Assembly (NCBI RefSeq): GCF_037038585.1
Contig: NC_092523.1
Location: 33,891,501 to 33,955,500, forward strand
Direction: 5' to 3'
Source of the DNA: Patagioenas fasciata
Taxonomy: Eukaryota; Chordata; Aves; Columbiformes; Columbidae
DNA: 64,000 nucleotides
Part shown: one piece after another, positions 53,301 through 64,000 of the stretch
Numbering within the stretch: the stretch's first letter is position 1
Layout of the letters: the number at the start of each line of letters is the position of its first letter
Position numbers and translations under genes: made by a program
Notes under the pieces: model-generated
Databases searched by the model: none
The model's input: only the letters and a program-made list of their open reading frames with translations
Told to the model about the DNA's origin: nothing

Positions 53301-56300
53301 CTTTTTGCCTGCTGATTTTGGCTAGGTTATGATTCTAAAGCCTCTGAGAACTTATTTAAAGGATGAAATCAGACCTTTATGAAATTTATTATGAAATGCA
53401 AAGTAAGAAATGGAGGTAATTGAAAATTCATCAGGATTTTTGATAAGTACCCTCTACCTATATAACTTTGTTCCTAACATGGACACTATTGTTCATTTTT
53501 TGGAGCATAAACCTCACCAGCCCTCCTGGGAATGGCATTCCCAATTGACTTCTCAATTTTAAAATAACTTTTAGGATGAGAAATATATCTGACTGATTAT
53601 CTTCAAGGCTACAAGGGCAGGAGGATAAATACCACGGACAGCAAAGAGCCATGATCCATCAGTCTAAGTCATTTGGACATGAAAAAAGGTGTAGGAGGGG
53701 TGGGAAGAGAAATATAAGCTACAATTCTTTCTGAAGAGACAGTAATTCACTAAATCAGGTGGTGCCCCCAAGGAGTTTCTGGGGAAACACCTCCTAAAAA
53801 CATGAGTGAGGAAGGATCATTCTCGCTTGTGTACAGCACAGAAGTTCTAAACCTCTGTGAGGGGAAGATTAATGTGTGTAAGAGGAACAGTGGGTGAGGA
53901 TGACAGGTTTTTCTGGTTAGTGGAATCTTAACCTCATGAAACCCTGGGAAATGATAAATACTGAGAATTTAACATCTTTCTCAACTTGACCACCTGAGAC
54001 TATAGGTTATTTCATAATCTGCCACAGATAAGCTTTACAAAATAATAATTAGGTGTTTACCAAAATGATGAACATAGTGCAATAACCTAGAACAGTTAGA
54101 CAGCTTTAAATAGAAAAGATGTTACTTATGACACTGGTACAAGGTGGAACACATGACTCTCAGGTCCTGCTATGTGGACTTTCCACAGAGAACAGGCACC
54201 TCTTCAGTGAGCACACTGTGAAATGAGGAAGAATAGCTGGACAGGCTGTCTCCTGCAACAATGAATCTCTGTTCATAATGAAGTCCTCTGATGGAGGAAA
54301 GCAATTCACGACAATAGGATTCACCTTCAAATTGACCTTAAAAAGAAGGAGCATTTAGTTCTGGAAGGATGCTCCAACTGTCATACTTTTTTGTGCTCAA
54401 GTGTTCATACCTACACTGATGTTCAAGTACACGTGAGCTTTTCCAAGCCAATTCCAGTTACTTTGACTGAAGCAAAGAGTTTCTTGAATAGCCATGAGAC
54501 TTCTGTTAATCTGTATTAAAACATGGACTTTACCTAAACAGTTAATTTAAATTATTACTTGCTGTACTGGAGATTATCTTGAGCTTATATGTCTTATAAG
54601 AGAAACCAACAGTCACTCTGTGTTACCTAATTCCTTAAACTGTGTACAAAACTAACAGCATTTTCTCTTTCTTGGATCATAGATTAGTCTGCCCTTGACT
54701 TCATAATGAACTAAAAGGGAACAGATTTATATTTACTTGAAAACAACACTGACACTTTTTCATCTGACCAGTTTCTTACCTTAAAAATAGGTGCCTCATG
54801 TTACGTTCACAATGGAACTGATGAACAACATTGTTAAACCCTGGAGATGAACTAGCAAGTCAATGCATTGCCGAGGTGCTTGACGCATCTTTGTTTACGT
54901 TTCGCAGTCAGAACCACTGTGTAAATAACCAGCTCTCTTCTATTGTGGTATCATCAAATGATGTGATATGATACATGATTAATAGCATAGAGTATATCAC
55001 AACTTTCTTCACTGTGATTTCATCCTTGGAGGATGCTTAGCTCTGTAATTTTATTGCTTTCTGTGTAGCAATTTCAGAACAGCAAGGGAGGCATGACCAC
55101 CTTATAAGAAAATAAGTTTTTCATGTAAGAAAAAACACTATTTAAATTCTTACAAAACTTGCCTTATTTAAAGCATATTTTCAATGAAAATAATGTCTTA
55201 TGATGCATCTAATAAAGTAGCATAAAGATAGTTTAAGTAGCTTAATCATTAATAAATTTAGAATTCTCAAAGATCTTTCACTTTCCATTCCAACAGAAAA
55301 TGTACATGTTTATCGTGTCTACATATTTATGAGCCGGTTTAAGATACTGTATCCAATATTGTGGGTTATCTGAGGAATTGAGGTCCCCTGTAATTCACAA
55401 GTGCTAAAATATATTTTTGATGATGATGAAAATGGTTTGCTATATACAATAAAACATACCAAAGGTATATATTTTATTGAATAGGCCTGTAATAAAAATG
55501 GAGCGCATTTTTCAGATGTTGTTTTGAAACATTTGTATTAAATCTAAATCACAGGAATGTGCATGTTGGTGATTTTATGAGCTGCTAAATATAGCAATAA
55601 TTTTAATAAATTAATCTCTTGTTTTTCTTTGTGGGGAGGGAAGAGTGTTAGTCTTTAGAATTTAGTTATACTAATATGGATGAAAAATCTGAGAAATATC
55701 TGCTTCCCTCTTCAAATTAATTTTGCATTTACTGCCATTCTGAAGTACATTTTTGGTAAGGTTTGCTAAACAACTCATTGCAAAAGTGAAAGAGTAATGA
55801 TGTTTAAACTGCAGTAATGATTTATTTTAATAATTTTCTACCGCTTCGAAGAAGTCAAAGTGACTCATGTAAGACTACGAGCAGCCTCATCAGGAAATAA
55901 TCATGATTTCCTTCCATTCCAAAGAGACAGACTTAGAAACTTATAAAAAATTAGTACTTCTCTGCAAGTGGATGAGCCATGACATGTTTTTTACATTCCA
56001 AGTCATTATATTTTTCCCCTGTATGAAAAACTGGCATAGCACAAATGAATTATTTACAACTTTATCTGGAAGTTTTAGACAGTGTACTTGTCCTGTAGCA
56101 GTCATTGGCCCTGAATGTATTTAATTCTAAAACATGAGTCCTGGCAACCCACCACATCTACAGGGGCCCATCCCTCCCTGCTTCCTACTCATTTCTGATC
56201 TGAGCCCCAATGAAGCCGAAGGACCTCTGTGCAGGAACAGTGATCCCACTGTATGCAACACCCTGAAGACTTCTAGCCTAACTGACCCTGACCTTATCCT

Positions 56301-59300
56301 ACAATGATTCATTTCTGATATGACAATCTTGATTAAATTGACAATCTGGATATCATCTTATATTGCCACATCTTGAACCCTTATAGTTTTATTGATGGTC
56401 ATCTTCATGGCACACTTCATATTAACAAGGAAGTTTAGCATTGTTTCGTATATACCAGCAAAGAGAATATTAATGAATATATTAATATCAATTATCAGGG
56501 TATTTATTGTAGTTAAACTGTAACTGTATGCAACAATGTAACTGCATTTGGAATAGCTCACTTAAGAGTGCTTTGCACATTTACTTCTTCCATTAGGCTA
56601 GTAGAAATGCATAGATATGAAGCAAATATATTTTATTTCAGTAGGCATAATATACAACAATGATTTTACTCTTTTCTTCTTATGTGTTTTAGAAGGTAAG
56701 TCTTTGAATCATCCATAATAAACATGCTATTGTAATCAATCTATATTACAGTGTACAGCACATCTCTCTACAAATGGTTAGTATTGCTCATTTTTCTTCT
56801 TTTGGACCACTTTCGAAATTATATAATGTTAATCTGATTAATTATGACATGTGGAAAGGAACAGTTATTTCCCTTAAACTGCACTGAAAAAGCCAATAAT
56901 CATAAAAAGTTCCTTAAAATATAATACACAAGTACATAAGTGTATGTGGTCAACAAATTTAAGAGAGAAGCTCAGAAACTCTTCTATTTAAACATCTTGT
57001 TCACAAATTGTAGTAATACAGACGGACTGTTCTTCAATTCTTTTCTGATAACTGCACTTTCTAAGTATCATTAATGCGTCTTAAAAATAGTTAAGAACTA
57101 CCAATGTCTATCATCTTGTCATTGAGGTTTGGGAAATCACACATGCTAAAGCCGAATTTCTTGGAAGAAAAAATATTCAAGTAGTGGGCTGGCTTATAGC
57201 CCATGTACTGTATCTCCAATTTTTGCCTGTGTTAAGTAAGAATTCCAGTTTGTGTTTTTATGAATTTACTCATTAAAAATATTATTCCTACCTCAAATAT
57301 GCGTCTGAGAGATTGCAATAAAGAATAGGATGGAAAAGACAGTATACGTCAATAACCTTTAGAATTTTTAATAGAAAGAAAAATAAATTTAGCAAAGAAG
57401 TACATATACTAATAATAGTCACAGAAAATATTTTCCCTATTGAATAAAATACTTATCACCCAAACCATCCCTATTACCAAACATTGACTAAAGTATGCCT
57501 ATTTTGAAAATCTTGTAATTCATTAACGCATATACTGATTACTCTGAAAGTTACAACCAAACAGTATTTGAGACACGTCTCATTTTCAGCTCATATAAAC
57601 CAGCACAGCTTCACTGATTCATGGCAGCTGAGGATTTTGGCATGTTAGATTTCATACATCTAAAAATCAGCTATTTCACACTATTACACAGCAATATATG
57701 TTGAATTTCTACAGGACTCATTATTGTCAGCTGTTCAGGTTGTGGGAGAATTTGAATTTGCCTGCTAAATATTTGAAAAATTAACCTAATGCAGTGGAAT
57801 TCTCTGTGATTTATCATTTTTATAAATAAATATATAAAGGCAGCAGTCTTCTATTTGGCTTCATTCTTAACTGTACAAATAGTTTCTATTTAGCAGAAAG
57901 TTGTACCAACACAAGAGATTTGGTCAACTGAGAGACAGTAGGTTGACTTATTATTCTTTCTGCTTATGTTGTGTGTGTGCACAAGGAATTCATTTAATTG
58001 CAACAAGACTTTTGATTGCATGTTCGTTTCCAGATCCTGAAAGTGCTTAGATGTACACAGATACTCTTCACTGTTCTTCAATATGTACAAACATTCAGTT
58101 TTTCATAATGTATATAAAGGTTGGGGCAATACAATGAGATTATGAGGTTCGACAAAAATATTTTTTCCTTACAACTTAGGCTGTGGAATATTTTTGCAGC
58201 AGAGCACTACCTATACAAACTGTAAACAGGTAGACAAAAAACAATTGCACTGATTCACAGCAAGAAGATTCCCTAGTGCTAGCAAGCACAAAAACACAAC
58301 TTAGCATCAGGAAATCCCGAAACCAAGGACTATTAGAATGATACCTGGAGGAAGTATCACTATATCCTTATCCTGTTCTTATTCTCTTCATCAGTATAGA
58401 TACTGGAGTAGACAGACCTTTTATCTGATTAACTTTGTATTATGTAGAAATGTAAAATAGAACTAATCCAATGCAGTGCACTTTGAAAGACAAAGGGTCT
58501 GATACTAATTAATTTGTTTCAAGAAACCTGCAATGTCCTTCTTGCCCCTCTACTAACCAGTAACTGCTAATACAGTAAAAACTGCATTTAAAAATATAGC
58601 AGTCAAATCCTAGGAAAGTAGCATAGGTTAGGCTAGGACACAGCAAGGCAGCCAGTCAAATTACAATTTACTAAGTAGGCTTAGTAACAACAGAAAAACA
58701 TACGTGGGCAAGAATGACATCAAAATCATAATTATCAACTTCTTAGAGTAAATTAATAATATACTTTTGTTCACTTTTTAATGATATAAGATGCTTAAAA
58801 ATTCACAGGGAAAAGCTTCATTAAGCCCTTTGAAACTGTTTTTAAAGTTACATTAAAATATTACATAGATCTGTAGATTATGTATGCATGCTTTACAACT
58901 TTCAAGTCATGTAAAATGACATATCCCACAAATACTATATTCAAGTAGATGTTTTTGTCCAGCACGAGGAAATATAGCTACTATAGACACATTAAATCAA
59001 TTATAAAACATTCAGATCCTCAGACTTCTGTTTCAGAGCGACTGAAAAGCTAGTATGCCAAAAATTTGTTCACTGTTTTCTAATTTTTCATGATAGTTTA
59101 ACAACATTCAACACCTCTCTCACCATAAATTTTGCCTTGCTTAAAAGCAGAAATATTAACTGCTTCATTAGTATTTATTTTCACACAGATCATCTCTCCC
59201 AACCAATTGATGTTAATGCAATTTTTCAGGACAACTCCTAGAAATCCATCTCCTCCCCAAATTACTCCTTTCTCCTTTCCAATCCCAGACAACGTGCTTT

Positions 59301-60163
59301 CTTTCCTCAGTTCTGACCATACTATCAGCTTGGCTGTTCTTATTCCATCTGTCAATACCAGTGAATGTATGCCATAATGTTCTTGACTCTGAAATGACCC
59401 TGTTCTTTTGTGATCTAATATGACCAGTTGTGTTTTTAAGAGTAGTTTGGTGTCAATTAAAGACCATCTTACAGACCAATACAATAGTTTCAGTACTAGT
59501 CACCCTCAAGAATCTATGAATTAAGAGAAGCATAACAACTTATAACAAGAATAAAACCCCATGGGACTCTCTTCTTTAAGTATAACCCATGCTTTATAAC
59601 TGTCAAGATAATTTTATTTCTTTTAAATTCTTATGAATCCCATTATTGTCCCTAACTTTTTCTCCACATGTCAAGAACACAGCTTTTGTACTAAGGGAGG
59701 AATGGTCACTAGAAGAAGGGTTGCACTTGCAGTCTCCTATGAGATGTGACAGAAAGGAAAATAAAATTCAGGGTAGGTACCACTAACTATTGAAGCATCT
59801 TGGGGGAGGGGGGGGGGAAGTGTCTGTTACCTAAGATTTTAAACAAATAAATTAGACCTTGTTTCAGGAAAATCTTGGCATTAAGGAATAATTAGTAAGG
59901 AATTGTCCCTGATGATACCATCAAAAGGCTGTTATGGGAAAAAGAGTCCATTTATATGTGAAACCAGGATTTTATTGCTAGTCTAATAACATTTTAATGG
60001 TCTAATAAAAAATTGCAAGTTATTCTCAGTCCACTTGCAATTAAACTAACTCTCCAAGTCCAAATCATCTATTTACTATAGAAAATTCTTACTGATGGTA
60101 TGATTCATGTAATACTACATGTTAAGCACAGTTTTATGCACAAAACTTCCTAGTATCTATCCC
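53301..60163. other. Intergenic DNA downstream of MTNR1A
   Basis: AT-rich. A somewhat GC-richer stretch at 56130-56300 may be an old repeat but is not identified. The poly-G run is at 59.8 kb. The 128-codon minus-strand frame at 59098-59484 has no recognisable domain. Confidence 0.55.
59802..59817 (+). repeat. Poly-G tract (G5-A-G10)
   Basis: Sixteen bases, all G but one, in otherwise AT-rich DNA. A slippage-prone run, and a place where read errors are likely. Confidence 0.9.
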
Positions 60164-60277
60164 TTTTTTGTGTTTTATTTTTTTGTTTTGGTTTTATGTT
60201 GTTTGGGGTTTTGTTGTTGTTGTTGTTGATTTGTGTTTGTTTTGGTTTTGTTTTGTTTTGTTTTGTGGCTTTTTTTC
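60164..60277 (+). repeat. G/T-rich compound simple repeat (GTTTT, GTT)
   Basis: GTTTT and GTT units. In composition it is the complement of the C/A-rich tract about 0.9 kb downstream, making an imperfect inverted pair. Confidence 0.93.
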
Positions 60278-61144
60278 CACAGTACCTCTGGGTCATTTTT
60301 ATGCTCCTATCTGTTGAGATGAAGAAGAGGCTGTAAACTTTTTACAATTCATGAAGTCACTGGAACCTCCAAGGAAAGGATCAGCATGGGTGCAGTTTCT
60401 GTGTGTGTAAATTTGTTTATAACACTTTCTTGTTTTGATTCTTAACAGCACATCTGATAGAAGTAGTGGGATAGTCAGTCCCTCATCCTACAGGAGACAG
60501 CATTTGAAGCACAACAGTGACAACCGCTAGTGAGAATGCCTGTGTTTGTTGGGATGGTTTTTTTTGTCATGGGAGGCCCAGGAAACACAAAGATACGGAG
60601 TAGGCATTTTGTCATTCCAAACAGAATTAAAGGTCTATTACACAGATGTCTGCTAACAGTTGGAAATCTAAGGGCCGGGCAGTCAGCCTGGTTCTAAATA
60701 GAACTCTCTTATGGCTTTGCTTTTATTGTTTCTGTTTTACTCCTTGAAGAAAGATCTTGCATTTGATTCACATATTACTAGAAAAATGTTGTCTAGGAAA
60801 GCAATAATCAAAAGACAGAATAAATCTTATGCAATCACTTCACTGCTGTCAGAAATGAAGTGTTTTAGGAGCAATTACGACAGTATTCTGAAAGAATTAC
60901 TAATTAATATGTTTTCTTATTAATACAGAAAAGCAACACTTTCATAATGTTTCCTTGATGTCTAAGAATCAATGATTTTTCAGCAAGTAAAAGAATTCAA
61001 AATAAAAGATCCAACTGGTTGTCAAAGAAACAGTTTTCTGTTGTATTGAAACTCAAAATAAAATATGACCAAATGTCCAGAAGAACTTTTGAATACTGAG
61101 AATAGTTTTCATAATATTTTTATTTAGGGCATAGCTTGCATATA

Positions 61145-61321
61145 AACACCAATACAAACAAACAGACAAACAAACAAACAAACAACAACAACAAAACACA
61201 CACACACAAAAAAACAACCAACCAACCAAAACAAAAACAAAAACAAACAAACAAACAAACAAACAAAAAAAAACTAAAAAAAAGAAAAAAGAAAAAAATT
61301 GCAACCAACCAACCAAAAAAA
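61145..61321 (+). repeat. C/A-rich compound simple repeat (CAAA, ACA, CA, CCAA)
   Basis: Blocks of AAAC, AAC, AC, CCAA and AAAAC units with no G except in two short interruptions. Overlapping open frames on both strands (61053-61456) are low-complexity artefacts of this tract. Confidence 0.95.
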
Positions 61322-61977
61322 TCCCAATCAACTATCACTGTTTTTCACAGACAAGTATGTATGTTCAGGAAGGCAAGCCAACAGACTGTTGAACTTGTAA
61401 ATAACTCTGCAGAGCATTGTTGGGTCACATCTAAAGATAAAAATTATTTATTATAAACTAACCATCCAGTCATAGTTAATGGCAGATAGAAGGAAAAAGT
61501 TCCATACGCAGTAGCAACACACAAATAAGGAAATTCAGACTAATGTGTGTAGTCACATGAAAGCATTCTTAAAGAGAAGTTCAGTTTCAGCCTCATCAGT
61601 TACTTTATTTTTTATTTTTCTTCTTCAACATCGCAAACAGTGATGGGCAGTGTTCCATGATACTGAGAATAGCAGTTTAGCCTCTGTCTGTGGTGTTCTT
61701 GGTTTCTGTTTTTCCTTCTATTTTAGAAGAATAAAATGTTCCAGAAGAACCCTAATAATGCATTCCAAGTATATTTGGATACAGCTGGTTAGACATAATT
61801 GTAGGCAGTTATGAAAATTAAGTTTGCATTCAGTAAAAGTAACAGCCACAGGAAATTACTACGGCATTTGAAAATCACATGTATTATGTTTGTTTTGCCA
61901 ACACCAAATAACAAACTGAGCTATACTGTACTATTGGACTGAAATTTCCCGCTATCCTACTTTTAATTTCATTTTAT

Positions 61978-62052
61978 CATTTCATTTCATTTCATTTCAT
62001 TTCATTTCATTTCATTTCATTTCATTTCATTTCATTTCATTTCATTTCATTT
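61978..62052 (+). repeat. (ATTTC)n pentanucleotide microsatellite
   Basis: About 14-15 uninterrupted ATTTC units (equivalently TTTCA on the same strand), preceded by imperfect TTTTA/ATTTC-like sequence from about 61961. The purity suggests recent or ongoing length change. Confidence 0.97.
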
Positions 62053-62259
62053 TGTTCAACCCCAATGCTTTCTACTGGTGAGTTGTCAACATAAAACTTT
62101 GGAGTGGACTTTGCATGTGTGCGCGCTTGTGTGTGAATGCATGTGTGCTCCGTGGAGGTGGAATGGAACAGTATCTTATAAACTAAACCAAAAGGTTACT
62201 TGTTGTTACCAAGACAAGAATTGCTAATTGCTATATGTTGAAAAAACATAAAAGAGTGG

Positions 62260-62480
62260 CTGCTACCTTGTAAATCACCCTGTGGTGGCCCTCACTTCTT
62301 TCAGTCTGACTTTTTACGTGCTGGTCTCTGCCAGCTTGAGGAGAGGGAAGGTGACCACCATGGTGGCTGCTCTGCAGGCACAGCAGATGTCCTGCTCCAG
62401 GGTTACCTCCTGATGCCAGGTGTTGCAGTGCTGGGCTTGGTGCTAGCAAAGCCACTGTGCATGCTCAGTGCAAGATGGGA
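62260..62480. other. GC-richer unassigned block
   Basis: Contains GGTGACCACCATGGTGGCTGC with the 12-base palindrome CCACCATGGTGG, and a minus-strand open frame of 74 codons rich in H, P and G. The character fits a fragment of a transposable element. I cannot name it and see no splice or start context that would make it a gene. Confidence 0.25.
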
Positions 62481-64000
62481 AGGATTCCGAAAGATATTGC
62501 TGGTGCTTAGGAAGTTCTAGTAGGCATAGACCACACTAAACCCCTAGTAAAAGCCATCCCTGTTTCATTTTACTGTCTGTTAGTCCTAATTCTTTCCTTC
62601 CCTAGGCAACAAAGAGCATAACTACTAACACTGGGGATCAAGGTGTTCATGGATTTCAACTGAATCATGGCAGTAGATCCTATGAAGATTTTTTCTTATT
62701 TTCAAGGCTTACAGCAACAGTAAGTGAATATAGTTGGTAGAATTTCATTAGTTTTCAGACATGTAAATTTAGAATTTTCTGAGTTTGCTGCTTCTAAAAA
62801 GAAAGCATTTTGACTCTAGAGATTAACTGAAATATAATGTAAGTAATTTATACTAAAATAACAGCATTACTTTTGTTGAAATTTTCTATCTTACACTTAT
62901 GTCAGAATATCTTGCAGGTAAAGCCAGTTTGAATTTGTTGGTATCTGAACAGGACATCTGAACAAAAGCTTTTCAAGTGTTATCAGTAAATTGTATCCAG
63001 TCATGATAGTCAGTACTATTCCAATTTTATTATGGAAGATTGGAGGACTTTGTTATCTCATTCAGATTAAATGTATCATTAAGGCATTACTGTTTGTCTT
63101 TTTTTAAAGGATATCCCATGAAAGAATAGATAAATAATGTCCAAATTCAAGACTGCATTATTATATTCTCCCTGCCTAAAGGTCCTTCCTCTGTTTCAGA
63201 GCTAACCTAGTCTATTTTTCCTTTCATGCACTAAAAGTTTGTTTAACATTGAGATGCATTATTTCTCCATTGCAACAGGAATTACATTCCCAGGATGACT
63301 ATACTTCAGTAATAAATGACAGAGGCAGCACAAATCATTCCTTTAACTGGCCATCAAATACATATAGGCTTTAATCTCCCCGCTAAAAGGAATAGGCTGC
63401 AACTGATCCCCTGGTTCACTTTGAAAGCTGGAATTGACAGTCCTAATTCTTCACAAACCATGAATCAAGTACACAAAAACCTGAGAATGGCATTAAACAA
63501 AAATGTAATTTCAAATAATAATTAAAATAGGGTACTTTATTTGCCTTTCATTTTCAGGTCTTTGAGACACAACTGTATTCATCTTTTCAATCCTTCCTTA
63601 AGCCCAAAGGACTAGATATTTACTTTTTCTTTTCCAGTTAAACGTAATATTCTCCTGTAACCGCTTGTAGGTAAAAACCACAAAGTATCATAATCATGCT
63701 GAAATTAGAAGATCTCTACTAAAACATAATTAAAACCAGGAAGAGCCCTGTCCATGTACTTCCTCCATGCTCCAGAGCACAAGAAGAAGCTTCAATAAAC
63801 TTCATTGTTCCTTTATCACTTGAAAACAAAATAGCTCGTGAATAGTTGAGTGGATAAATCACCTGACTATCTCTTAACACCTACACCCTGTCATTCTTTT
63901 CATCATTCATTTGCAAATAATCCTAGGCAGGATGAGGCAGTGTGAGGGAACCACAGTGAATGAACTGCATGTATATTGTCTTTACTGAGAATTATATTAC
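62481..64000. other. Intergenic DNA, nothing recognised
   Basis: AT-rich sequence with no exon, repeat end or regulatory motif that I can support. Confidence 0.55.

Noticed and set aside
61053..61456. Open frames of 72-106 codons on both strands
   Set aside because: Poly-K/Q/N/T or F/V/C/L low complexity produced by the C/A-rich simple repeat.
61978..62052. Possible CRISPR-like or array structure
   Set aside because: A plain 5-bp microsatellite with no spacers. No repeat/spacer pattern exists anywhere in the window.

Overview
The window reads as vertebrate nuclear DNA, most likely from a bird. It is AT-rich and almost entirely non-coding. It holds long simple-sequence tracts, avian-style CR1 LINE fragments and one endogenous-retrovirus solo LTR. 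Its single recognisable gene has a vertebrate exon/intron structure. The CR1 3' end at about 19.0-19.26 kb and the recognisable CR1 endonuclease remnant at about 27.9-28.4 kb are what point to a bird. The encoded receptor is close to, but not identical with, what I remember of chicken MTNR1A, so I do not name a species.

The only confident gene is the terminal coding exon of melatonin receptor 1A (MTNR1A, Mel1a), on the + strand at 52082-52950. It encodes transmembrane helices 2-7 and the whole C-terminal tail, ending in a PDZ-type V-D-S-V. A splice acceptor lies directly before it and AATAAA signals follow it. The first exon (N-terminus plus TM1) was not found. If the assembly is contiguous, nearly all of 1-52081 is intron 1 of MTNR1A, and 53.3-64 kb is downstream intergenic DNA.

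Layout. 1-14.5 kb: AT-rich non-coding DNA with T-tracts, a GC-richer patch at 2.58-3.15 kb and a decayed CR1 at about 7.1 kb. 14.5-17.4 kb: two diverged direct copies of an unrecognised ~140 bp sequence, and an open minus-strand stretch. 19.0 kb: a well-preserved CR1 3' end. 27.9-28.4 kb: a CR1 ORF2 endonuclease remnant. 42.7-42.86 kb: ancient CR1/L3-like and MIR-like fragments. 45.98-46.75 kb: a solo LTR with TG...CA ends and a 5-bp target duplication. 49.2-49.8 kb: a possible decayed coding stretch. 52.08-53.3 kb: MTNR1A exon 2 and 3' UTR. 60-62.1 kb: a cluster of G/T-rich, C/A-rich and (ATTTC)n simple repeats.

I found no operon, CRISPR array, tRNA/rRNA gene or multi-gene system. The items most worth a second look are the solo LTR inside the presumed intron, the unassigned repeat pair, the possible fossil coding segment at 49.2-49.8 kb, and the pure ATTTC (TTTCA) tract. 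No previously undescribed system is evident.
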